From assembly GCA_017399225.1 (NCBI GenBank), contig JAFQEB010000054.1, forward strand, positions 9,204 through 73,203: a stretch of 64,000 nt of DNA, read 5' to 3'. A model generated the notes under the pieces. That model ran no database searches. It had not been told where the DNA came from and saw nothing but the letters and a program-made list of their open reading frames with translations. This stretch comes from Clostridia bacterium (lineage in GTDB: Bacteria; Bacillota_A; Clostridia; Christensenellales; Aristaeellaceae). This document shows positions 18,807 to 27,057 of this stretch, in pieces (position 1 is the stretch's first letter; every line of letters begins with the position of its first letter). The translations under genes and the position numbers were made by a program.

Positions 18807-21110
18807 TTACCAGGTCGCCTTGAGGGCCTGCTCCTCACACTTCTTGTGATCCGGATCCACACGGTCGGTGCCGTGGGTCTTGGAGCCATAGAAATGCAGG
18901 CAGAACTGACCATCAAAGTTGTTGCTGGCAATGGTGTCGCTGCCGTGGGGCTCAGAGTAAATGGAGCACGCATAGACGCGGCCATTGTAGAGCACCAGCA
19001 TCGGACGACGATGGTAGGTGAACTCGCCACCATTGATCTTCTTGAGGGTCGCCGTATCAGCCGCAGTCAGCGGCTCCGCGTCCAGGTGGTAGCCGCCAGC
19101 CTGACGCTTGGCGGTGAACACCAGTCCGGTCTTGACGTCCTTGACCTGGAAGATCGCGCCGCGCGGGATGCGGGATGCGCCGCCGTTGAACCAGTCCAGA
19201 CGCTCGGTCACATAGGTGCCAGCCTGTACATCGTCCTTCTTGACTGCACTGGAGGAGACCATCTTCTTCAGGGTCGCCTCGCCGGCAATGCCGTCCTGAG
19301 TCAGACCATTATTCTTCTGGAAGGCAATGACCGCCTGACGGGTACCGTAGCCGTACTCGCCGTCAATGGTGCTGGTGTAGTAACCCAGCTCCTTCAGGCG
19401 CGCCTGCAGCGCGCGAACCTGCGTGCCGCTGTCGCCGGGGTTGAGCTTCTGGTTGGTCTTAAGGGCTTCAGCTGCAGCAGAGCTGCCGGAGGAAGTGCTA
19501 CCGGAAGAGGAACTGCCGGAGCTGCTGCCGGTGGAGCTGCTGGTGCTGCCTGCCTTGATGGCAGAGGAAGAGTAAACCTTCTTGAGGGTCGCGGGGCCGG
19601 CAATGCCGTCCACCGCCAGGCTGTTGCGGGTCTGGAAGGCCATGACCGCCGTGCGGGTGCCGGAGCCGTACACACCGTCGCGGGAGCCGCTGTAGTAACC
19701 CAGTTCCCTCAGGCGGTACTGCAGCTCCTTGACTTCGGTGCCCTTATCGCCGGGGCGCAGAACGCCGTCGTCCTTGCTGTCGGAGGTATCCTTGTCCTCT
19801 TCCTTCTCCTCTTCCTTATCCGCGTCGGCCGCAGCCTTTGCAGAGGAGGAATTGAGCTTGGTCAGGGTGCTGCCGCCAGCCACGCCGTCGACCGTCAGGC
19901 CGTTACGCTTCTGGAAGGCCTTCACCGCCGCCACCGTCAAGCTGCCGTAGCTGCCGTCGATGGAGTTCTTGTAATAGCCCAGTTCCTTCAGGCGCTTCTG
20001 CAGCGTACGGACCTCGGGGCCGTAGGAACCGGCGCGCAGCTCCTCGCTGACCTCTTCGTCCTCATCCTCAGCTTCCTTGGCGGAGGAGGAGTACAGCACC
20101 TTCAGGGTGGAGGTGCCGGCAACGCCGTCCACAGTCAGCTTGTTGCGGGTCTGGAAGGCCTTCACGGCGGCAATGGTGCCGCTGCCGTACACACCGTCCA
20201 CGCTGCCCTTGTAATAGCCCAGGCGCTTGAGCTTCTCCTGCAGGGTCTTGACCGCCTGGCCCTTGGAGCCCTGGCGCAGGGTCTCGTCGTCCTGAGTCTC
20301 TTCCTTATCTTCTTCCTTGGCTGCTTCCTCATCAGCCTTCTTGGCGGAAGAGGAGTACACCTTGGACTGGGTGGAGGAACCGGCCACGCCGTCCACCGTC
20401 AGGCCGTTCTTCTGCTGGAACGCCTTGACTGCCTTGATGGTACCGCTGCCATACACGCCGTCCACGCTGCCCTTGTAGTAGCGCAGGTCCTTCAGGCGTT
20501 GCTGGAGCTTCTTGACCTCCGTGCCCCTGGAGCCCTCACGCAGGGTGGTATCCTCCTTCTCCGGAGCCGGAGTAGAGGGTGCGCTGCCGGAAGAGGCACT
20601 TTCGGCCTTCTTGGCGGCAGAACTCATGAGGACGTTCATGGTCTTCTCGCCCACCACGCCGTCAGCCGTCAGGCCATTGCGCTTCTGGAAGGCCTTCACA
20701 GCCTCCTCGGTCTTCTTGCCAAAGGCGCCGTCGGCAGAGCCAGTCAGGTAACCAAGCTCCTTCAGGCGCTTCTGCACATTCTTCACCGTGGTGCCCTGGC
20801 TGCCCATCTGTACGCCTTCGACCTCATCCCGGGTGGGGATGGTATCGCTGGTCTTGATGTAGCGGCTCATCACAAAGCCGGTATAGCGGCCGTACTTGAC
20901 CTTGTACCAGCTGCCGTCCTTATAGATGATATCGAGCTCCTCGCCCTTTTTGAGGGTCTGCACCGCATCGCTCTTGGTAGAGGTCTCCTCGCGCAGGACC
21001 AGGGAGGCGACATTCACCGTGCCCGACGCTGCCAGCGCCGAGGTGATCCCCAGCATCATGATCAATGCGAGGATCAGAGAGATGAGACAGCGTTTGCCCA
21101 TGTGGTTCAT
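18807..21110 (-). CDS. Secreted protein: SH3b, six peptidoglycan-binding repeats, novel C-terminal domain
   Basis: This 767-residue protein has a signal peptide (MNHMGKRCLISLILALIMML), one SH3b domain (about 30-95), six PG_binding_1 repeats of about 60 residues each (pattern GYYxGSxDGxYGxxT..AVxAFQxxNxLTxDGxAG) joined by acidic or Ser/Gly linkers, and a C-terminal domain of about 140 residues. That last domain (RIPRGAIFQVKDVKTGLVF, then HGSDTIASNN and FCLHFYGSKTHG) is rich in conserved-looking His and Cys residues and may be enzymatic, but I do not recognise a named family. The ATG before NHMG is 9 bases after AAAGGAG; an ATG three codons upstream overlaps that site. It probably acts in the cell wall, possibly in the spore coat or cortex. 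Confidence 0.88.
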   Translation of the reverse strand: MNHMGKRCLISLILALIMMLGITSALAASGTVNVASLVLREETSTKSDAVQTLKKGEELDIIYKDGSWYKVKYGRYTGFVMSRYIKTSDTIPTRDEVEGVQMGSQGTTVKNVQKRLKELGYLTGSADGAFGKKTEEAVKAFQKRNGLTADGVVGEKTMNVLMSSAAKKAESASSGSAPSTPAPEKEDTTLREGSRGTEVKKLQQRLKDLRYYKGSVDGVYGSGTIKAVKAFQQKNGLTVDGVAGSSTQSKVYSSSAKKADEEAAKEEDKEETQDDETLRQGSKGQAVKTLQEKLKRLGYYKGSVDGVYGSGTIAAVKAFQTRNKLTVDGVAGTSTLKVLYSSSAKEAEDEDEEVSEELRAGSYGPEVRTLQKRLKELGYYKNSIDGSYGSLTVAAVKAFQKRNGLTVDGVAGGSTLTKLNSSSAKAAADADKEEEKEEDKDTSDSKDDGVLRPGDKGTEVKELQYRLRELGYYSGSRDGVYGSGTRTAVMAFQTRNSLAVDGIAGPATLKKVYSSSAIKAGSTSSSTGSSSGSSSSGSTSSGSSAAAEALKTNQKLNPGDSGTQVRALQARLKELGYYTSTIDGEYGYGTRQAVIAFQKNNGLTQDGIAGEATLKKMVSSSAVKKDDVQAGTYVTERLDWFNGGASRIPRGAIFQVKDVKTGLVFTAKRQAGGYHLDAEPLTAADTATLKKINGGEFTYHRRPMLVLYNGRVYACSIYSEPHGSDTIASNNFDGQFCLHFYGSKTHGTDRVDPDHKKCEEQALKATW

Positions 21111-21134
21111 GAGAAACATCTCCTTTCGAAGTAT

Positions 21135-21163
21135 AATATATTACATTTTTGTTGCAATGTCAA
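21135..21163 (-). promoter_or_regulatory. Promoter of the repeat-rich secreted protein gene
   Basis: The minus strand has TTGACA, 17 bp, TATATT, 25 bases before the likely ATG. Confidence 0.85.
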
Positions 21164-21321
21164 CCAGTTTTTCCTTTTGTTTTACATTTGTGAAACATTT
21201 TTGTCAGGTACGGTGCAGAATGCCATTCTGACGCTGCTCACCCAACTATATTATATAATAACGAAGCAATTCTGTAAAGCCAAAAAGGAGAAATAAGATC
21301 GAAATACTTGAAAAAAAGCCC

Positions 21322-21350
21322 TTGACAGCAGGCTGTGATGATGCTATAAT
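21322..21350 (+). promoter_or_regulatory. rplJL promoter
   Basis: TTGACA and TATAAT are separated by 17 bp, full consensus on both boxes, and sit directly upstream of the L10 leader. Confidence 0.94.
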
Positions 21351-21357
21351 GCTTAAG

Positions 21358-21500
21358 GTTTTGAAGAAACCTGTGCCGTAGACAGCCGGTGTCCCTCCGG
21401 GGACTTAAACGGGACGCGCTCCCCGCCTGCCGAGGTGTAATGGATATAGCATGACTTTGCTCATCCCTTGCACCTGTTGCAAGGGTTTTCTTTTACTCCA
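21358..21500 (+). ncRNA. Ribosomal protein L10 leader with attenuator hairpin
   Basis: The leader contains the conserved L10-leader words GAAGAAACCTGTGCCGTAGA, CAGCCGGTG and CCTGCCGAGGTG between the promoter and rplJ. In this RNA family the L10-L12 complex binds the leader and lowers its own synthesis. A terminator-like hairpin (CCCTTGCA, CCTG, TTGCAAGGG at 21465-21485) with TTTTCTTTT follows, which points to transcription attenuation rather than only translational control. Confidence 0.88.
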
Positions 21501-21524
21501 AACCTTAAAGGAGGTGCAAGAGAA

Positions 21525-22037
21525 ATGAGCAAGGTGCATGAGATCAAGCCCGAGAAGGTGGCAGCAGTTGCTGACATCGTTGAGAAGCTGAAGAACGCCC
21601 AGTCCGTGACCATCTGCTCCTACAGCGGCCTGACCGTGGAACAGGTGACCAACCTGCGCAAGCTGTGCCGTGAGGAGGAAGTGGCTTACGTGGTGCTGAA
21701 GAACCGTCTGGTTCTGCGCGCGCTGAACGAGCTGAACATCTCTGGTCTGGAAGATCTGCTGAATGGCCCCAACGCTTTCGTGTTCTCCATGAAGGACGCG
21801 GTCGCCGGTCCCCGTGTGATCAACGACTTCATTGAGAAGAACAAGCTGCAGAGCCTCAAGATCACCGGCGGTATCCTGGAGGGCAAGGCGATCGACGTCG
21901 CCACCGTCAAGGCGCTGGCCAACCTGCCCAGCCGCGAGGTCCTGCTGGCCAAGCTGCTTGGCTGCATGTCCAACACCGTTGCGAGCTTCGTGCGCGTTAT
22001 CGACGCCTACCGCAAGAAGCTGGCCGGCGAGGAGTGA
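21525..22037 (+). CDS. rplJ: 50S ribosomal protein L10
   Basis: L10 anchors the L7/L12 stalk on 23S rRNA at the GTPase centre. The 170-residue sequence shows the family pattern: SVTICSYSGLTVEQVTNLRK, VVLKNRLVLRAL, GPNAFVFS and the conserved PSREVLLAKLLGCM. The start is the ATG 9 bases after AAAGGAGGTG; an upstream in-frame start lies inside the attenuator. It is paired with rplL in the usual order. Confidence 0.97.
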   Translation: MSKVHEIKPEKVAAVADIVEKLKNAQSVTICSYSGLTVEQVTNLRKLCREEEVAYVVLKNRLVLRALNELNISGLEDLLNGPNAFVFSMKDAVAGPRVINDFIEKNKLQSLKITGGILEGKAIDVATVKALANLPSREVLLAKLLGCMSNTVASFVRVIDAYRKKLAGEE

Positions 22038-22155
22038 GGGTCTTCGACCTGATCATCGCTGCCTGATGGCAGCATAAGGGACATGGTTCCCTACCCCATC
22101 AATACAAAATTTACTCAGGGTCAATGACCCCCACGAAAATAGGAGGAACATCAAA

Positions 22156-22536
22156 ATGACTCATGCTGAGATCATTGCCGCCGTCGAGTCTATGACGGTG
22201 CTGGAGCTGGCCGATCTGGTCAAGGCCATGGAAGAGAAGTTCGGCGTTTCCGCCGCTGCTACCGCTGTCGTCGCGGGCCCCGCTGCTGCTGCTGCCCCCG
22301 CCGCTGAGGAGAAGACCGAGTTCGACGTCGTGCTGAAGGGCTTCGACGCCGCTGCGAAGCTGAAGGTTCTGAAGGTCATCCGCGAGGTTTGCGGCCTGGG
22401 CCTGAAGGAAGCCAAGGACTTCGTCGAGGCTGCCGCCACCGCCCCCAAGACCGTCAAGGAAGGCCTGTCCAAGGAAGACGCCGACAAGCTGGCTGCTTCC
22501 CTGAAGGAAGTCGGCGGCGAAGTCGAGGTCAAGTAA
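22156..22536 (+). CDS. rplL: 50S ribosomal protein L7/L12
   Basis: The 126-residue stalk protein recruits translation factors. It has the N-terminal dimerisation helices ([18 protein letters not shown]), an Ala-rich hinge (residues about 33-52) and the globular C-terminal domain with [20 protein letters not shown]. The ATG follows AGGAGGAACATCAAA. The 118-base gap after rplJ is ordinary for a co-transcribed pair. Confidence 0.98.
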   Translation: MTHAEIIAAVESMTVLELADLVKAMEEKFGVSAAATAVVAGPAAAAAPAAEEKTEFDVVLKGFDAAAKLKVLKVIREVCGLGLKEAKDFVEAAATAPKTVKEGLSKEDADKLAASLKEVGGEVEVK

Positions 22537-22563
22537 TCTCGCTCGTCACAATGACGCTTTCAC

Positions 22564-22595
22564 AGAGGGTGCTCGCAAGAGCATCCTCTTTTTTG
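22564..22595 (+). terminator. rplJL terminator
   Basis: AGAGGGTGCTC, GCAA, GAGCATCCTCT followed by a TTTTTT run. Confidence 0.93.
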
Positions 22596-22600
22596 TTGCA

Positions 22601-22630
22601 AAAGGCCCGTACCTTTCGGTACGGGCCGCA
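22601..22630 (-). terminator. Terminator of the secreted SH3 protein gene
   Basis: GGCCCGTACC and GGTACGGGCC form a perfect 10-bp stem with loop CGAAA on the minus strand, followed by TTTTGC. An almost identical hairpin lies at 24101-24130. Confidence 0.85.
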
Positions 22631-22650
22631 GTATTTTTTGGGGGCTTGTC

Positions 22651-23988
22651 TTACTGTATCTCCGCTACGCCGCTGTGGAGGTAGCCGGTGCGGCCGTCCA
22701 CGTCGATGACGTACCAGTCGCCGCTCTGCTCGATCAGCTCGTAGGTTTCACCCTTGTACGCGGTCTTGATCAGGCCGCCGCTGATGCTGGCCTCGGTGCG
22801 GATCTTGCCGCTGTCGGCGGTGATGACGACGTAGTCAGCCTGGGCGTCGGCGATCATGTCCTCCTCGGTCACGCCATCGATTTTTACGGGAAGCATGATG
22901 TCCTTAGCGATTCTCTCTTTTTCCTCCATCATCAATACTTCGCCATCTACAGTCACTGAGTAGTAGACGCCCTGATATGTCTGCGAACAGAAAACGATGA
23001 AACCTTTCATTGTCATAACCGGTTCGCCATTGAGCATACCAATATCTTCTTCAACGGCATTAAGAGCAATAACAACTGCCAGGTTCGGATCCGTATATCC
23101 AGAGACTGTTTCTCCCATCAAAATGGTCGCCTGCTGAGAGGTAATTGGCAGACCATTTTCTTTGCTCTCTTTCACGGACGCCTGAATGATATCATCATTG
23201 ATCGTCCAAGAAACCAGACTCAAAGAGCATACATCCGATTGGAAGTGTCCATCCATCTCCGTAATTCTCGTCTCTGTGAGTCCTGCCGGAATCTGGAAGG
23301 TCACGCTGCCGATCTTCACTTTCCTCTTTTCGCCGTTCAGGATATTTGATACAGCTTCAGCAAGGGCCGCTTCCTTTGCAGCCGCCTCTGCCTCCTTGGC
23401 CGCCATTTCTTCTTCGGTCATAGTATGCGGGCGGGCGGTGAGCAGGATTGTGCTGAACTTATTTACAAGGTAATCCACCCACCGTTTTTCAGTCGCCTTG
23501 AAATTTGATTCGGCACTGAACTCACTCCTGATTGTCAAAAGCGCATTATTGTCAAAAAGGCTTATATCTAAGACATACAAGCCACTATACTCATCCACCC
23601 AAATTGCCACACAAGCAGGTTCACCATTGTACAGTCCAATGTCTACATTATCCTTATAGATATAGTATCCATCACAAATCCCGGCGAAATACGCAGCCTC
23701 CGCCTTCGTCATCGGCTCACTACCAGTCCAATTTCCAGACCAGAGATACTCGTACTGAACACGTGAAGGCAATTCTTTTTGAAACGTCTCGGCTATGACA
23801 CGATGATCATCAAAATACGCAACTTTAACGTTGCCAAAATCATCTGTACCATAATATGTTCCTGCCCATGCAGGAACTTGAAGCAAAAAGCCACCGATCT
23901 GGAGTTCAGTCGTGCCCTCCTCCGCCACCGCAGTCCACGCGCCGTACATCATGCACAGTGCCAGCAGCAGGGAAACCAGTTTACGCAT
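22651..23988 (-). CDS. Secreted protein of unknown function with C-terminal SH3 domain
   Basis: This 445-residue protein has a signal peptide (MRKLVSLLLALCMMYGAWTAVA) and two similar internal segments. GGFLLQVPAWAGTYYGTDDF near the N-terminus and IGSVTFQIPAGLTETRIT near residue 225 both look like the opening strands of one repeated domain, and both are followed by EGxxSGYxD-like and NGEP(A/V) words. A coiled, Ala/Glu-rich linker lies at about 185-215. A bacterial SH3 domain ends the protein (IRTEASISGGLIKTAYKGE). The function is unknown; a cell-envelope location is likely. The central part is visibly AT-richer than the 3' end and the neighbours. Its ribosome binding site is AGGAGG. Confidence 0.8.
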   Translation of the reverse strand: MRKLVSLLLALCMMYGAWTAVAEEGTTELQIGGFLLQVPAWAGTYYGTDDFGNVKVAYFDDHRVIAETFQKELPSRVQYEYLWSGNWTGSEPMTKAEAAYFAGICDGYYIYKDNVDIGLYNGEPACVAIWVDEYSGLYVLDISLFDNNALLTIRSEFSAESNFKATEKRWVDYLVNKFSTILLTARPHTMTEEEMAAKEAEAAAKEAALAEAVSNILNGEKRKVKIGSVTFQIPAGLTETRITEMDGHFQSDVCSLSLVSWTINDDIIQASVKESKENGLPITSQQATILMGETVSGYTDPNLAVVIALNAVEEDIGMLNGEPVMTMKGFIVFCSQTYQGVYYSVTVDGEVLMMEEKERIAKDIMLPVKIDGVTEEDMIADAQADYVVITADSGKIRTEASISGGLIKTAYKGETYELIEQSGDWYVIDVDGRTGYLHSGVAEIQ

Positions 23989-24030
23989 AGGGAAAACCTC
24001 CTAACGTTTTTTGCGTTACTATCTAATTCG

Positions 24031-24044
24031 TTTTTTTTTTTTTT
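24031..24044 (+). repeat. Homopolymer of 14 T (A14 upstream of the SH3 protein gene)
   Basis: A run of 14 T lies 43 bases upstream of the divergently read start codon at 23988. On the gene's strand it is A14, in the promoter or UP-element region, and such tracts are prone to slippage. Confidence 0.7.
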
Positions 24045-24100
24045 CTCCTGCTGTTCCCAAAGAAATTGCAAAATTTTATTGTTCGGCTTTTCCGGCACGA

Positions 24101-24130
24101 GAAAAGGCCCGTACCAAACCGGTACGGGCC
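24101..24130 (-). terminator. Terminator of the aldo/keto reductase gene
   Basis: GGCCCGTACC and GGTACGGGCC with a 5-base loop are followed on the minus strand by TTTTCTC. The stem is identical to the one at 22601-22630. Confidence 0.88.
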
Positions 24131-24157
24131 ATCACTTTTGGGGATTCAGTTTTCCGT

Positions 24158-25288
24158 TTACTTCCCGCTGCACTCCTCGTGGATCTCCTGGAGGTACTGG
24201 ATGATGGACAGATGCTGGGGGCAGTTGCTCTCGCACTGGCCGCACTGCATGCAGCGGGAGGCGTCGCCCTCCTCCGCAGCGATGCGGGCGTAGCCACCCT
24301 TGAAGTCCGGCTCGGCATGGAGGCGGGAACCGTCGTAGCCCTGGAAAATGCGGGGAATCTGCACGCCCATCGGGCAGGGCTGGCAGTAGCGGCAGCCGGT
24401 GCAGCCTGTCTTCATGCGGGCCAGGTAGGTGGCCTTGGCGGTCTTGAACAGCTCGTGCTCCTTTTCGGTCAGCACGGGGCGCTCGGGGATGTCGAAGATG
24501 CGCAGGTTGTCGACAGTCTGCTCCCAGTTGCTCATGCCGGAGAGGATCGTCACCACCTCGGGCATGGCGTACAGGTAGCGGAAGGCCCATTCCACGGGGC
24601 TGCGCTTGTCCTCAAATGCCTCGTACACCGCCTTCACGTCCTCCGGCGGGTTGGCCAGCATGCCGCCGCGCAGGGGCTCCATGATCACCACGCCGATGCC
24701 GCGCTTGCCCGCCTCGCGGATGCCGGCCAGGGTGGCCTGGTTCTCGTCGTCCAGGATGTTCATCTGCACCTGGGCCATCTTCCACTGATCCCAATCGTTC
24801 AGGATCCGGATGAAGGCCTCGGCGTTGTCGTGGAAGGAGAAGCCCGGGTAGCGGATCTTGCCCTGGGCCAGCGCCTCCTTGTAGAAGCCCTTGTAGTCGT
24901 AGCTGTTCATCTCATCCAGGCGGCCATTGTTCAGCGCGTGCAGGATGTAGAAGTCCACGTGGTCCGTTTGCAGCTTCTCCAGCTGTTCGTCCAGCAGCTT
25001 CATCATATCCTCATGGCAGTGCACGTTCCAGCAGGGCAGCTTGGTGGTCAGGATGACCTTCTCGCGGTAGCCATCCTGGAGGGCCTTGCCGACCACGCGC
25101 TCGCTCTCGCCGCCGTGGTAGGGATAGGCGGTGTCGATGTAGGTGACGCCGTTGTCGATGGCGTGGCGGATCATGCGGATGGCCTCGGCCTCGTCGATCT
25201 TGCCGTCGGGGGTGGTCGGGAAACGCATACAGCCAAAGCCCAGGATGGAGCTCTCGCGGTCGATGGTGGGGAACGTCGTCTTCAGCAT
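24158..25288 (-). CDS. Aldo/keto reductase with C-terminal ferredoxin domain
   Basis: This 376-residue cytoplasmic enzyme pairs an AKR barrel (residues about 1-280) with a 4Fe-4S module (about 285-376). The barrel shows GFGCMRFP, the catalytic Asp-Tyr pair in YIDTAYPYHGGESE, the conserved Lys in LTTKLP and the catalytic His in YILHALN. The ferredoxin part has CTGCRYCQPCPMGV and a second cluster CMQCGQCESNCP, so two Fe-S sites are likely. This is the common anaerobe type of NADPH or ferredoxin-linked reductase; its substrate is unknown. The start is the ATG 8 bases after AAAGGAG; an ATG two codons earlier is too close. It follows the HAD gene by 13 bases. Confidence 0.92.
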   Translation of the reverse strand: MLKTTFPTIDRESSILGFGCMRFPTTPDGKIDEAEAIRMIRHAIDNGVTYIDTAYPYHGGESERVVGKALQDGYREKVILTTKLPCWNVHCHEDMMKLLDEQLEKLQTDHVDFYILHALNNGRLDEMNSYDYKGFYKEALAQGKIRYPGFSFHDNAEAFIRILNDWDQWKMAQVQMNILDDENQATLAGIREAGKRGIGVVIMEPLRGGMLANPPEDVKAVYEAFEDKRSPVEWAFRYLYAMPEVVTILSGMSNWEQTVDNLRIFDIPERPVLTEKEHELFKTAKATYLARMKTGCTGCRYCQPCPMGVQIPRIFQGYDGSRLHAEPDFKGGYARIAAEEGDASRCMQCGQCESNCPQHLSIIQYLQEIHEECSGK

Positions 25289-25301
25289 ATCCATTTCTCC
25301 T

Positions 25302-26108
25302 TTACAGGTATTCGATCATGTCGCTCAGTCGTGAAAAGATCATGTCCGGCTTCACGTCAGAGGCAACCACGTCATCCATCGTCGCCTCGCCCGACAGCAC
25401 CAGGATGCCCTTCATGCCGTGGTTGACGCCAGTGGCGACGTCGGTGTACAGCCGGTCGCCGACCATGGCCATCTCGGAAAGCGGACGGCCCGTGCGCACC
25501 AGGGCCTCGCGGACGATGCCATAATGGGGCTTGCCGATGATCACGTCCGCCTTGCGGCCGGTGCTGGCCTCGATGAAGGCCATGATCGCGCCCATGTCCG
25601 GGACGAACCCGGTCTCGGTGGGGCAGTTGAAATCCGGATGGGTCGCAATGTAGGGCTTCCCCCAGCGGATCAAGTCGCACACGCGGCACATCTTCCGGTA
25701 ATCCAGCGTCGTGTCGAATGCCACCAGCACGTAGTCCACATCGTCCGCATCGTCGAAGGCAAGGCCCATGCCCGTCAGTTCCTCCCGGAGCATCTCATTC
25801 CCCAGCAGGTATCCCCTACCCTCCGGGAACTTCTCCAGGATGTACCTGGCCGCCGCGTGCCCGCTGGTCATCACCTGATTGCAGAAGCGCTCCGGCACGC
25901 CCATTCCCTGCAGCTTTCTGGTATACACCGCCGCAGACTTGGAGGAGTTGTTGGTCAGGAACCAGGCGTCGCGCCCAGTCCGCTCCAGGGCGGCCAGGAA
26001 GTCCAGCGAGCCGTCGATCAGCCGGTCGCCCAGGTAAAACGTGCCGTCCATATCCAGAAGAAAGCAGCGCACCTGCGCTAACTGCTCCCTGAGACTTTGC
26101 TTCATCAT
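25302..26108 (-). CDS. HAD-IIA family sugar-phosphatase (NagD-like)
   Basis: The 268-residue phosphatase has the HAD nucleophile motif DMDGTFYLGD (about residues 19-28), the IIA-specific FLTNNSSKS, and late motifs GKPHYGI and MVGDRLYTDVATG for magnesium binding. The NagD/AraL group dephosphorylates sugar phosphates or nucleotides; the substrate is not clear. It is first in a two-gene unit with the aldo/keto reductase. A TATAAT with an extended TG lies at 26135-26143. Confidence 0.92.
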   Translation of the reverse strand: MMKQSLREQLAQVRCFLLDMDGTFYLGDRLIDGSLDFLAALERTGRDAWFLTNNSSKSAAVYTRKLQGMGVPERFCNQVMTSGHAAARYILEKFPEGRGYLLGNEMLREELTGMGLAFDDADDVDYVLVAFDTTLDYRKMCRVCDLIRWGKPYIATHPDFNCPTETGFVPDMGAIMAFIEASTGRKADVIIGKPHYGIVREALVRTGRPLSEMAMVGDRLYTDVATGVNHGMKGILVLSGEATMDDVVASDVKPDMIFSRLSDMIEYL

Positions 26109-26134
26109 CGGATCGATCTTCCTTTCAGTGAAGC

Positions 26135-26143
26135 ATTATATCA
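26135..26143 (-). promoter_or_regulatory. Extended -10 promoter for the HAD/AKR pair
   Basis: The minus strand reads TGATATAAT, an extended -10 element, 27 bases before the ATG. No good -35 is visible. Confidence 0.55.
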
Positions 26144-26286
26144 TACTCCTTGCGCAAAAGAAAGACGAACAGGACACAATCATAAAATAACGCCCGATAT
26201 TACAAATTGGATACATTTGCACCAATTTCTCCCCTATGCCATTCTAAATCATGCTATATCTCTTACAAAAGAAAGGAATGGTTACT

Positions 26287-26646
26287 ATGCACAGGGAACT
26301 GGTACTTGACACACTCGAACGACTGGGGATCGGTCACCGCTTTTCTGGCCATCATGTTGCCGTGGAGGCAATCTGCATGGTCGCCGAGGACGACACGCTG
26401 CTGTTATGTATGAAGCGCAACATTCTCCAGCCGCTCTCAGAAAAGTACCACTGCACCACCAACAGCCTTGAACGGAATCTGCGCACCGCTGTCCAGCACG
26501 CATGGCAGATCAACCCGGCTTACCTCTGCCAACTGGCCGGATATCAGATGACCTCCGCCCCCAGCGTAAAAGAGTTCATCGACATCGTATCCACCTGCAT
26601 TATCCGCAACCGGATCTGTGCGCCTGCCAACCGGTTTTCCCGATGA
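26287..26646 (+). CDS. Stand-alone Spo0A C-terminal DNA-binding domain protein
   Basis: This 119-residue protein aligns along its full length with the Spo0A effector domain: LVLDTLERLGIGHRFSGHHV at the start, EAICMVAEDD, LSEKYHCTTNSLERNLRTAV in the recognition-helix region, and SAPSVKEFIDIVSTCI at the end. No phosphoreceiver domain is present. Spo0A-C binds the Spo0A box, so this protein could compete with or mimic Spo0A without needing phosphorylation. The ATG follows AAAGGAATGG. It lies alone between the HAD gene and a tRNA gene. Confidence 0.82.
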   Translation: MHRELVLDTLERLGIGHRFSGHHVAVEAICMVAEDDTLLLCMKRNILQPLSEKYHCTTNSLERNLRTAVQHAWQINPAYLCQLAGYQMTSAPSVKEFIDIVSTCIIRNRICAPANRFSR

Positions 26647-26756
26647 AGCCCGCAGTTCTCCGCATCTTCACAGCAGCAGGCTCCCGGCACATCCCGCCGG
26701 GGGCCTTTTCTCTACAAAATAATTTCAAAATTCCTGTGATTTTTTCAAATTTATGC

Positions 26757-26785
26757 TTGACATTCATTCACCCCTGTGGTAATAT
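26757..26785 (+). promoter_or_regulatory. Promoter of the tRNA-Pro gene
   Basis: TTGACA, 17 bp, TAATAT, ending 45 bases before the mature tRNA 5' end. Confidence 0.85.
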
Positions 26786-26830
26786 ATATATCGTTCGCGA
26801 GGCACAAACGCTTCCGAGCAAAGAGAATAT

Positions 26831-26904
26831 CTGGGTGTGGCGCAGTTTGGTAGCGTGCTTGAATGGGGTTCAAGAGGCCGGAAGTTCGAATCTTCTCACC
26901 CAGA
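26831..26904 (+). tRNA. tRNA-Pro (GGG anticodon)
   Basis: The cloverleaf closes with the acceptor stem CTGGGTG/CACCCAG and discriminator A, the D arm GCGCAGTTTGGTAGCGT, the anticodon arm CTTGA-ATGGGGT-TCAAG (anticodon GGG, reading CCC) and the T arm with TTCGAAT. CCA is not encoded. A promoter precedes and a terminator follows it, so it is a single-gene unit. Confidence 0.96.
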
Positions 26905-26906
26905 CG

Positions 26907-26942
26907 CAAGCCTTGAAGCATATGTGTTTCAAGGCTTTTTGC
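26907..26942 (+). terminator. Terminator after tRNA-Pro
   Basis: AAGCCTTGAA and TTTCAAGGCTT pair around GCATATGTG and are followed by a TTTTT run. Confidence 0.9.
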
Positions 26943-26965
26943 TTTGTCTGTTTCCTGTTCTCCGC

Positions 26966-26994
26966 TTGCAATCAAAGTAAAAATTTGGTATACT
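26966..26994 (+). promoter_or_regulatory. Promoter of the XRE membrane regulator
   Basis: TTGCAA, 17 bp, TATACT, 64 bases before the ATG. Confidence 0.82.
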
Positions 26995-27057
26995 TCTATC
27001 ATTGCATATCGGGCCGAGGCTCACTCCCCTGCCCCGATTCGAAGGGAGCGAAGGCCG

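Noticed and set aside
19200..20760. Regularly spaced similar DNA segments resembling a CRISPR or satellite array
   Set aside because: The period (about 270 bp) and content are explained by the six encoded peptidoglycan-binding repeats; there are no short identical repeats with unique spacers.
18846..21296. Plus-strand frame of 816 codons opposite the repeat-rich secreted protein
   Set aside because: Its repeats just mirror the repeats of the real gene. The minus-strand protein has a signal peptide, ribosome binding site and promoter.
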